The position numbers and the translations under genes were made by a program. Below, piece after piece: positions 22,501 through 34,500 of a stretch of DNA of 47,227 nt (position 1 is the first letter of the stretch; every line of letters starts with the position of its first letter). The notes beneath the pieces were generated by a model, which saw only the letters and a program-made list of their open reading frames with translations, made no database searches and was not told the origin of the DNA. Source of the DNA: Apostichopus parvimensis (Eukaryota > Echinodermata > Holothuroidea > Aspidochirotida > Stichopodidae); contig KN889525.1 in the NCBI GenBank assembly GCA_000934455.1, positions 1-47,227 on the forward strand, written 5' to 3'.

Positions 22501-25500
22501 AAATGAACGATTCTTGTAACTTAGTTGTTTAGAATATTAACCATGTATTTTATCACTACGCTGCTTCAACGGGGGTTCTTTCAACCCTGCTCATACCTCT
22601 GCCCTCGTCCCTCGCTCTCATCCCTCTTACCCCTCTTACCCCTCTCTCCCCTCCCCTCTCCCTCCCCTCTCTCCTATCTCACCCTTCTCAACATGTACTA
22701 TGTTCTGCAAATCCTCCCTGCTCCCATCCATATTCCTTGCACAGACGTACACTACCTATGTCGCCATTTTCCATATATACACCGTGTTGTATATATGACA
22801 GTGTACTGTAACGCTTTCCGCTTCTGTAGTGTGGTGAAGTACCCAGTTGGCAAGTAAGGAAGGGGTGTATAGCGAGAGACTCGAGGACATCGTTGAATAA
22901 AATACACTAACAGTGCATTACGATCTTTGAAAGTATAATTATATATACAATGTACTTGTCGTACATCTTCCGTAAAGTAATAAACAAATAATATATACAG
23001 AAAGTAATACAATAAAACCTAAACACAATACAAGGGTGGCGTACATTAACTAGCCCTAATATGTAAGCTCCCTAGCAGCGCAGCTAACTATAGGCGCTAC
23101 GTCAAGGACAACGCAGCGCAGGCACAACGCAGCCTAACTATAGGTACTGCGTCAAGGGTGACACAGCGTAAGGACAACGCAGCGCAGCTAACGCTGAGAT
23201 TCGTCAGCCCGCGAACCCTACGCTGCGACGACCTTGCGCAGGCACATACAGTTACGCAGCGCAGCTGCAGAGTGCACAACTCGATCCTCTGCAGAAGCCA
23301 AAAATAACCTAAGTCCCTAAAACAACGTACAAATTCGACATAGATTCTGCCTAGAAACTTACACTAAATATACCCCAACTTAATGCCTAAAGTCGCCCCT
23401 TGCACGACGTTATAAATAACCCCGTAACTGTGTAGAATCCTATACACGATTAACTGACCAATTAAGAAATAGCTAGTAAGATTGACAAGCGCCATAACCC
23501 AATTACAGCCGGTCAACGCTCTCTACAGTGCCATACGTATATCAGCTAACCACGCCCTACTGTCTATGCACCCCCAAAAGTTCCCCGTATACTAAGAACA
23601 AAGGCGGCCTTGTCCACCGGAACTGTTTACATAAAGCCCCGGCAGCAGGAACCAACTCTCGCCACCAGCAATAAACTGATACTTAAATTACACAAACCAA
23701 GGACCTCCCAGCTTAAACATTAAAGTAAGAAACATTTTATAACGGTAAAGCTGGCAAGATAGAAAATACATAGACACGAGAAAAGTAGGTTTGTTTCTTG
23801 TAACACTACCTTTAACTGTGTACATTTATCATTATTGTCTATACTTCATCAAGTTCATTGTTTCCTTTGTGTATAATCTGCTAATCACATAACAGTCCAT
23901 AACAAAACAATGACACCGGCCTATTGAACACACGTAGTCATTTGTTGGTTGACATGAATACATTCATTGCCCGATTCATTGTGTGTAGACTCTGTACCAA
24001 GCAATATACATATAATGGTTCCTAATATTTACATCATATGAATACATTAGTCTGTTAGTATCATTTCTACTTTGTCGTCTCCTCTCTTCTGTAACCTGGT
24101 GAGAAAATTTTCAACTGATCTTCCCGATCGAAAAGAGAGTAAAACTTCTCAGATATACTCTTAGTAGCGTAGCTATTTGTCAGCTTTTCTTTACAAATGT
24201 ATCATCTCTTTCACGTCCTCTGCTTACCCCGGTAAAATTAAATTGAAATACCCCATATTCACGAGTATCGCGAAACATAATGATCCTTACATAACGATAC
24301 CTACTCATCGCATCATTATATCTTTGGATATCACCCTTGTCTCATATCGTTGGAACATTAAATCCCTCTCTTCCCCACTATCTGCTAATGAAATATATGA
24401 TTTCAAGTATTTTTTTGTTAGGATATAATTATATTAATTAAAATCTTTGATCTAAACAACCTGCTTTGACAAAACCATCTTGTATGCCCTCTATCTCATC
24501 TCAACTTAATGATCTAAACTATTTAAACAGAACATAATATGTTTACAGAGCAGATCCCAGTTAAAATATTCAAACGACCTATAATAAACTTCGCACACTG
24601 CTACCAAGATGTTTTAAATCAGGGTCATGACTGAACCGTATAATCCAAATGTGTCATTTTTCTCTGCCTATATCTACACTGACTTTGTACATCCAGGGAG
24701 TTCCATAACAACTCACTGGTACATCTAACAATTATAGTCTACACACAGTCCTACCAGGGAGTTGTTAACAACTCCCTGGTCCTACTAGTAATGTTAACTT
24801 TCCTCTCATTGTAATCTTTACCAACACGCACGCTGTCAACATTTCACCATGTTCATTGTATCCTTGATATATGACCTATCAATCACATTGTAATGCGAAC
24901 ACATGTACAGACAAAGTACATATTCTGTTACATCTCTTAGTTACCCTGAATACATCAAACACATGTACCGCTGAAGGTCACCTTGACAATCGGTAAACTT
25001 GTACCTCTCTTTTTTACAACAATGTTAGCCAAGAACTAACAATTCAGTTTTCTTTCATTTAATTATTTAAACAGAGAAACCCATCTTGTTTAATTGTTCA
25101 TGTGTTTCTTCTACATATATTTAAACACTCAACAGGACTCTATCTTAGGTCATTAATTTATACAAAATGATTACTCCGATGTTTGGAGTTTCTTTGGCTT
25201 TTGATTTTAACTGTTCATCAATAGTCAGTGGGCCGACCCCTTAAATCTTACACTTTCGTTGCACCCCTAGAGTCACTAAGGTTTGACAGTCAGAATGCGT
25301 TAATATTTTACTCCTTTTGTCATTTCAACTTGTTGTCCAGAGTGAAACGAGTTACTTTTCGAGAAAACAAGCGTTAAATAGGTACCAATTTATACCTGAG
25401 TACGTTCCGATACTGTGAAAGTCACCTACCTCGCGTAGCAATATTGACGTTTTAAGCCCATGGTTAAAGGCAGTTTGTTTCTCGTGATCATGTCACCTGA

Positions 25501-28500
25501 CGCTATAGAAAGGCTTTGTTGTGATTTTCACCTAATATCGATCGGCGTCATACAGATTACCGATACGAACGATGGATAAATGTGTTTGCCATTCTCGAGC
25601 AAATAGTACAGAAAAATTGACAACATTTTCCGAAAAAAAGCTGGAACACCTTTAGAACCTGCGCGAAGCAGTGGAGAGATATCGGCCATAGCAGATTTAG
25701 CCTTATTGCCCTTCAATCGGAGAGTATTTGGATAGGGAATCGAGAGTACGATTCGTTTCGTTATCACAGAGGTTGCTACCAGGACTTCACCAATCAGTAA
25801 AGCAAGGGAATCTCATGATACTACTTCGGAAGGTGATTTTTATTAATATGATTCCTAATTTCTATAACTGACCACATATCCAATCAATTTTTAAATCATA
25901 ATTTTTCCCGTGAGAATCTTTTGACTTACTCTTTTCGAGGCCTGTAGTGATAGGCCTAGGCTCGTATTGGTAACGTGCATATCTATAGAACTAGTGATAT
26001 TTAACGTAACGAGTGCCTGGAGCATTTGTAAGCCTAACGTTGGGGCATACCGTATACGCCTGGCCTGTCGTAACTATTTTAGCTCATATTTGGAATCCGA
26101 ACATCAGCTTTTTAGTGCAAGATGGCTTCCTTTTTTTTTAACTTTACATTCTGTTCTTCCTGACTGTGTAGGCCTACTGCTTCTTGTGTTTCTAAACATT
26201 CTCATAACAATGAAATTCAAGAGAGATGGGGTTGGGTGGACCATTGAGGAGTAGGATAATGATGTAGGCTATGTACTATCCTGTGTTGCCTTGTATCCCC
26301 ATCTAGCCATTGGTTATCCAAAACTTATCTTTGCCTATGAGCTGCACCAGACCCTGGATTATGCACATGTCCTCTCTCTCACTCGATCCTTACAATATGA
26401 CACAGTCCTACTATGATTATTTTTTTTGCTAGTCAACAACAATACAGTATGTGTAGTTAAGTCAACTCTCCCAGATGTGTAGCCGTGTATCCCCATAACC
26501 AAGGTTTCAGTTATTCAATTTCTATATGTTCTATGATAATGGTTGGCATTCTGGCCCGAGTATATCTTGTTGTCCTTAGCGGAGGCTACAACAGCGTCTT
26601 CAATGAAACTATATCTATTATATTTGAATTTAGGCCTATTCTTCGTCAATTATATCATATATTTTATCAGCAACAGCAGTTTCTTTACCATATTTAGGCA
26701 GGCATACATGCAAATATTAGTGTTGAAATTATTTACTTTCATTCATCCAATATTTTAATTGGTCATTCTGATGATAAATGTTACCCACCATCTGTCATAT
26801 GGGTAAAATTGTTCCTTGATATTATTTGTTGAGTGCGATGATGATAACATCTCCTATAACTATACTTTTGTGACTGCTAGTAGGTTCGGTGGGTGGGTGG
26901 TAATTCATGTTTGTGTTAGATGGATGAAGAAGAGAAATTCCATGTTGATGCTCTGGTAGTCTAAACAGTAAACACATAGATATACTGTAGTATTATAGTA
27001 CTTGAAATCTTGCACTATTTTTAACATAGCCTCTGCATAACCATGGTTTTCTAAAGGAAAAGCATTATTTAATTCTGTAACTATATATGTAAAGTTGAGC
27101 GTTCCTAAGTATTTGTTCATAGTTTGGTATTTTTCAGAAGAAAAAATTGATGCTCCACCGGCTACCAAGAGGCAACGACGTTTGTTCTTCTAACCCAGCC
27201 AAGCATCTGCGACCAGAATACTACCACGTGAATGTATTTTTCATCTGGTATCAACGTCAAAACTATGTGGCAAAAGCGGTCACAAATTTATCAGAGACAG
27301 GAAAACTGGCAGCAGAAAACAAGAAAAACTTGTCCAATGCTTAACTTTGGATGCAGAAAGACGATTGAAGTTAGCAGCTCTGCAGAGCAATGATGAAAAC
27401 TTATTGTTCCAAATAAGAGATAAAGATTTGATTGCTGTTGAAGTTTGCTACCACAGGAACTGTTAGTCTTCATACGTTAGAACACATGGAAATGTTGATG
27501 GAACTAACCAGCAATCAGCAGAAAATCAAGAAACTGATGCTGAAGCTTTTGAGGATCTTGCTCTTTATGTGGAAGGAACAGTCATAGTGAAGGGGGAAGT
27601 TTTGAAAATTTCAAAACTTATGGAACAATACATGGACTTTGTTCATGCTAAAGGTGGAAGCAATACACAATTCAGGACAGAAAAACTGAAAAAAAAAACT
27701 GCTTGCAAGGTTTGGGCCTAAAATCACATTCTGGCGCCCCAAGGAAAGAAACAGATGTGAGTTGATTTACTCAGACTTTCTTCCACAGGGAGAAAATGAA
27801 ATGAGATCAACAAATCCAGGTCAAAGAGTACAAGTAGAGGTGACAAGACATCTCTACCACGCTGCTCAAATTTTACGGAGGAGTATGATGGATATTGGTG
27901 ATGGACTGCAGTGGCCACCAACAAGCAACCAGTTGAATAGCTCTGATGTAGATAAAATCATTCCTTTTCAACTCCATAACTGTCTTGCTTTATTGATTTC
28001 ACCAGACTGTGAAGATTTGATGTTTGAAGATAAGGAGAAGGTCAGGCTGCCTAAGGACATGATGGTTCGGGTAGAATCTATTGCTCAAGACATACTCTTT
28101 GCCCACTATCGAGGAAGAGTTGCCACTCCCAAACATGTTGCACTTGGAGTCAGCATTCGACATCTGAGCAAAAACGTCCAAATTTTGGGAATGATGAACA
28201 GGTTTGGGCATTCTGTTTCACTAAGCTACTTGCAGGAGCTTGATACTGCCATTGCGAATGAAGTAGTGAAGAAAAACAGTGTTCTGCCAGAAAACATTAT
28301 GCCTTCTCAATATACCACTTTAGTTTTTGACAATATAGACCTGATGGAGGAAACACTGTCTGGAAAGGGCACCACTCATAACACCAATGGAATTGTTATT
28401 CAGAGGAATGCAGTAAGAGAGATAGAGGCCCATACCACCCCAGAAGTTAAACGAACAAGAGAACGTTCTTTTGCAAGCCCTATCCAGCCACTTCCACAGT

Positions 28501-31500
28501 ACTTCCAAACTAAAAGGGAAGGACCAGGGGAATTTCAGTTGGATTCCTCATTGTTGACTGAAGACAAGTCGGCAGGTAGAGGTGCCCTTTCGTTAGATTT
28601 TGCTTGGCTGTTTCTTCGTTCCTACTCCTTAAACGATGCAACAATGCAAAGGTTGCATGAAGTGTCTACTGCTACAACAACAGATTATTCATTGGACATG
28701 CCCTCGAAAAGTCAAGAAATGTCTGTGACCGGGCCAGCAGCAACAAGGCAGACTGCACAACAGACAGTACCTGGTTGGTCTGCCTTTAATTCAATGCAGA
28801 CAGAAGATGTTCCCAAAATCAGCAGAATTGGTTACTTGCCAGTAATTCCAGCTAGTCCCACTGAGATGTCAACTGTATACTCCTTGCTTGTAAAATTTTG
28901 TAAAAATTTGCTCAAAGCTAGATCAAGAAGAGGTAGTTGTTGTGCTCGATGAAGCAACATACTGTAAAGCACAGCGGGTTCTTTGGAAAGAGAAGGAGAA
29001 ATTTAGCAAGATTGTATAACGACTGGGAGCTTTCCACACAACCTGTGTTATGCTGGCAGTGATAGGGAAAAGATTCAGGGATGCAGGCTTGGAAGACATA
29101 CTGATTGAATCGGGCAGTCTTACTTCTGGCTCGATGAATGGTGTGATGAGTGGAAAGCACTACAACAGAGCAACTCGAATCTTCAAGATCGTTTACGAAG
29201 CTCTTCATCGTTTACGCTGGCAGTCATTTTTGGAGACACAGGACATGGCTGTACATGCAGAAATTAAGGACAAAGTTGTTGGTAAACTTCAACTCATCGG
29301 AAGTGATGCTAAAAAGCTTCAAAGGTACCTGACAAATGAAGACTTTCAGAAACTTCAGGATATGTACACTGAATTCTGCCTGGGTCATCAATACGACATG
29401 TTTTCTTTCTGGTCATCGTTCCTGGACATGATGCAAGATGTGCTGAAATTTATCAGAGCAACAAGAACAGGCAATTTCAAGTTACACCTTGCTGCAATTC
29501 GATCTATGTTGCCTTGGATGTGTGCATATGACAGGCACAACTATATGAGGCATTGCTCAGTTTACTGGTTAGAGATGATGGTTTTACCAAACACCTATCC
29601 CAGTGTTAGCCAGCAGCTACATTCAGGCGAGTTTGTTGTTCAACGCTCGAGAAACAACAAGTTTGGACAGGTGGCCTGTGACATGGCCATTGAGCAGACC
29701 TTCAATAAAGATACCAAGTCTCCAGGTGGAATTATTGGGTTTAGTCTTTACAGTGGTGCTGTGGCAAAGTGGATACTGTCATCCCCAAGAGAGAGAGAGA
29801 GCTGCAACTGTGGCCAAATGCAGAGAACTGGCAGGACTAAATGACAGCTCTGTCTGGCATCATAAGGACCAAATCGACTTCAGAGGGATGAGGAAGATGT
29901 CTCAAGAGTGATGGATACCGTTGAAGGTTTTGCAAATCCGTTCACTGAAGATTGCAACCAATTAATGCATCTTACAGCAGGATATGTCCCTCCTCCTGAA
30001 GTTCATTCTGATTTGTTGAGTGCAAAAGCCATTGGTGAGGAAAGGTTCTTAAAATTTGTGAATGATAGGCTCTTGACAAACAATACAGACTTTTATTCCA
30101 CACTGAAGCTTTCGAATTGAAAACTTTCAACAGCATAAAGAAAGTGGTAAAAGTCTCTCCCACAGTTAATGTTCAGGAAGATCGAAATCTCTTCAGCTCG
30201 ATATTGGTGATCAATAACAAGCTCCAACGGAAAGTCAATCTTCAGGATATGTTCACCTACACTCTTGGAACCTATCCATATTCCCTCGCCACACCTGGAG
30301 GATGTTTGGTCAAGACATGCAAGTCAAAACTTCTCCAACTCCTAGAAAAGGACCATGCACCAATGGAAGTCAAAAGTGTAGCTGAACAGAATCCTGCTTG
30401 GATATTTGACGCAATGGCTGTGTTACAGCAACTTAATTGTGATGCTTCTACATTTGGTGAATTTGCAGAGAATGTCCTAAGCCAGCTTTTAACAGTCACA
30501 AGATCTTCAAGATGCAAAAGGGTGGATTTTGTACCAGATAGATATCTACCATTGAAATCAAAACTGCTGAGCGACAAAGTAGGGCTTCTTCAGGAGACAT
30601 TCGAGTTAAAGTCATGTCAGCCGCACAGAAAAAAACAATGCAGTGGAAGAAATATCTTGCAAATGGCCAAAACAAGAGTGAACTTATCAAATTTCTGTTT
30701 GATGAATGGAGGAAACCACACTTTGCAAGAAAGCTAAAAGGTATAAAATTGGTTGTTGCTCATGGAGAAAAGTGTCACTCTCTAACAAGTGATGGGACTC
30801 AAACATCATCGGTGGAGATTCCAGAATTGTTTCTGTAACCATGAAGAAGCAGGATCAAGGTATGTCACATTCCTCAAGTTGAGACAACTTATGGGTAAAA
30901 TTGATGATTTTTTATTTCAAGCAATGGCTCAAGATGTCCAATAACACTTGTCATGACTGATTTAATTACCAAATGAACCTGTTTTTCTCCTCATGTTTGA
31001 AATATGCCCTTGATGCTGCTACAAACACATGCTTCAATTTGTATGTTATAAATGTGTTCTTTTTGTATATGAACCTTGACGTTTTCCAGAAAGTGTATGT
31101 GTGGGGGGGGGGTGGCAGGGGTAGAAACAAATTGGAGTGATGAAATACAGATCCAAAACGTTAATCATCATTAAATTGTGACCCAAGTTTCAATGCCTTT
31201 TTGAAAATTTGTATGTGGATGATAGGCTACTGTTGACCATTTTTTTTTTATCTCATAAAATCAATATATTTAACAATTCCCAGGGGGTTCTGACCGGCTG
31301 ACCCCCTTTGGATCTTCTGTTGCATGATGCATTTATATTTAAAAAGGAATGAGCTCAATAAGTGAACTATTGAGCCAATGTATTTAATTACTTAACAGAT
31401 CTCAGTATTCCCCTCACAGATTAAGTTAAACAAGAAACTACATGAAACACATTTTTGTACATAACATAGCACAAGTCCTTTTGGTGGCATCTGTTAATAT

Positions 31501-34500
31501 GCAACACAGCTCATTTCAGGTTTCACATAAGAATTCTTCTAAACAATTTTCCTTCTTTGCAAAACTATTTTGTTATATTTCATATCATGTAATATATTTC
31601 ATTTCAGGTCAAGGCGGTGGATGAATGGTTTGTTTTTCCAAAAAAAAAATGCACTTGTATTCAAAATATCAATAAATATTAATGTATTTCCAACTTCCCT
31701 TGAGGTCATGACTTTGACCTTCGACCTTTGCACTTTATGTCCATGTTTTGGTTATTTGTATATTTCATTCGTATATTTCATTGTCTGCAGTTATCATTCA
31801 CATTGCCTGAATTTTCATTTTTCAGCAAAACATAAATAGCAGAACTACTATATGGCGTTACAGTGTGTGAATTTTCCCCCTCAAAATCCTTCGATATCTC
31901 AAAAAGTAACTCGCTTTTCACTGGACAACAAGTGAAAATATATTGTTCAGGTGTTCTTCAATCATACCCAACCATCAAACCTTAGTGACTAAAGAATGCA
32001 ACGGATGTCAATTTTTAAGCATATATTTGGGGTTCGGCCCACTGACTACAAGGAACAACACAATAAATTTTACGTTTGAAACCGAAATTTTGTGCACGAT
32101 TTACGCAATGACCCACTGATTTTGTTGGCAACCAACCTTCTTGGAGTCATATATTGTTGAAATGTAGTTTTCTTATTGAGAGTTAATTGTTTTTCCGATT
32201 TTTATCATTTGTAAATGCCTCTAGACTTTTTAGGGAAATGAAATTTCAAAAGAAAAAGAAACAACCTTTTGTCAATACTTCTCTTATTTTCACTTATATT
32301 TGGCCTAATTTACGCCATATGTTGAACTAAAAATAGGCGTGGATAGCCATAATATACATATTAATATATGTCTGCAGAAGTAACTGCACTCTACTCATGG
32401 ATACGTATCTGTATTCTAAAATGCATTCTCAAATCAGCAAAGCTTACAAAACATTTACAAAAATACAAGCATTATTATACTTAGACATGGAAACTTTTAT
32501 ATCGCAACAAACCTACTGGAAGTTCTACCCCCTCACCCCCCCCCCAACTTGCGACTTCTTATTGAACTACATGTATGCCTCTATAGAGACCCTTTATGTA
32601 ATGTTTGTTGCTCGCCCGTCCACATTTATTATACCGAGTTGTATAGACATACCTGGGCTCTGTGCTTTATATAGTTCAATGTAGATATTATGATTTATAG
32701 GCATTTAATATAGACGATGATACAGGCTACTAGTTACATACTACAATGTTACGTAACAGGGTAGGATATTATGTTTGGTGTTTGAGAGGATAATTGAAAT
32801 TTATTTCTGCAAATTAAAAACTGTAGGTAGCATTTTAACTACTAAGAAAAATGAGAAAAGTGATTTAATCATCATTCATAAACTTAGTACTTCACTTATA
32901 ACTGCTAAAGAAAATTTATAAAAAATCCTGCATATTTAATGCAACTTGACTTAACAATCAGACTGATATTTGCATTGATATGAATATACTTAAAACTGTA
33001 GAATTATAGAGTGATGCTGAGGGGAAACATAACACCCATATATTAAAATATTTAAATATTTCGTTTAACTTGAGAGAATTATACTTATCTTTATCAATGA
33101 TAATTATAGATTTGATTTTCATGTTTAATTATTAACGTGTCTATTAATCATTTTATAGAAAGGTTATGTTGTCATGAGAACATTTTAAATGTAATTATTC
33201 CTTTATAACATGTCTCCTCTCAAATCGTACATTTGACCGTCTACCTAACATGGTAAATTTAGTAGCATTTAGCACAGCGCCCCCGCTTACCCACTTCCGG
33301 GTCATCACCCAGTTCCTCTAAGTGTCCTTCCGTCTCCTGACGTAGAACCTTGTACAAGAGGAAGATTACTTTTCTGCATAGGTTCATTATATGTAAGGCA
33401 ACAGACAGATCACGTGATGACGGACGGAACTACTTATTCATCATCCATTAATTAAAGGTCCGGTTGGGGTGTAGGGGTATATCTGTTCACAGTACTAGAA
33501 CAGGTCACAATTCACGAAATATTACATCCATGTTTGTAGTTTGAGTTTCCGATCGATAATAGCTAGTTAAATCGTTAGCGTTGATCTCGATAAAAGCTTC
33601 TTTCATGTTAATAACCTCATGAATATATCATGTTATATTCATAATGTTAGTACAGTGACTTCAAAAATGAAAACTGTCAAGGAACATAGAGGCTAAGTAT
33701 AATAAACAGCCTTGGTAAACAATACATATTATTTGAACAGATATTACTTTTACAAATATTGTAAGCTTTGTCTTTGGTCTTGTTCAGAGGAAATGACACT
33801 TCCCTTCATATGTACGTAGCAGAATTAACCTGTAGAGACTTCTAGATTGTTTATGATAATTGGTCTCAAACTTGAGAGGTTATTAATTAATCTATGTATT
33901 GAATAATACACAGGAATATTTCTTGATCCATTTTTTTTGGGGGGGGGCAGGGGGGATGGTTGTAATCATGACTATTAGCTGAAGTTTGTTACTGTGTTAC
34001 TGTATTTTTATGATTTTTTGTCTTTTCTGTGATTTCAGTCTAAGTGATTGTCTGCTGCCTTCATCTATACCTATTGGACCATCTTTATCCGCATTGAAAT
34101 CTCTTGATGTTAAAGGTGTGGTATATTTTACATAATGATCAACCATTTTATATTGGTGTTTTAACAGTTCTAGAAGTGAAAGCATCTGTACTGTTAGTAG
34201 ATAACAAACATAAATGTGTGACGTATGTACCTGTACGACAAAGGAGAGGGTGAACGTGATTTCATCAAATATGGAAAGTTAAACACAAATATCATGTAAG
34301 GCTACTTACATAGGTAAATGTAAAATGAAGTGATATTAACCAAAGATTGATAATCATTAATACTTTGCGAATCCAGCGAAGAATACTAGTTGTGGTTCAG
34401 TATGAATGTTACAGTATCTTGTTTACATGTGTCATCATGTCTTGTGTATAGGTGATGCTCTTAGAATTAAAAAATCACATAACTATGTAATTGATTTGAA

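Larger units (their letters stand above)
25222..32048 (+). mobile_element. Decayed DNA transposon with ~150-bp terminal inverted repeats
   Basis: The left end (25222-~25366) and the right end (~31893-32048) are diverged inverted copies of each other. Shared words include TAGTCAGTGGGCCGA at the very tip, AGTCACTAAGGTTTGA, CTTGTTGTCCAG and GAGTTACTTTT. The element is flanked by CAA on both sides (25219-25221 and 32049-32051), a possible 3-bp target-site duplication. Inside is a broken coding region (27130-30859) of a family widespread in marine invertebrate and fish genomes. A 3-bp duplication and long TIRs would fit an Academ-like superfamily, but I cannot assign it firmly. It sits in sense orientation within intron 13 of the receptor gene. 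Confidence 0.8.
21157..34038 (+). other. Intron 13 (12.9 kb) with a 6.8-kb transposon
   Basis: Phase 2 intron. Contents are listed separately. 21600-22250 is AT-rich with nothing seen. 23290-24690, 32052-33240 and 33420-33930 also show no gene; short open frames there have no splice-site or domain support. A G-run sits at about 33939-33956. Confidence 0.65.

Noticed and set aside
22525..22857. 110-codon frame with Leu/Pro/Ser runs
   Set aside because: Low-complexity translation of the polypyrimidine tract.
25528..25767. Minus-strand 79-codon frame inside the left part of the 6.8-kb transposon
   Set aside because: No motif recognised, opposite to the element's coding strand, no splice support.
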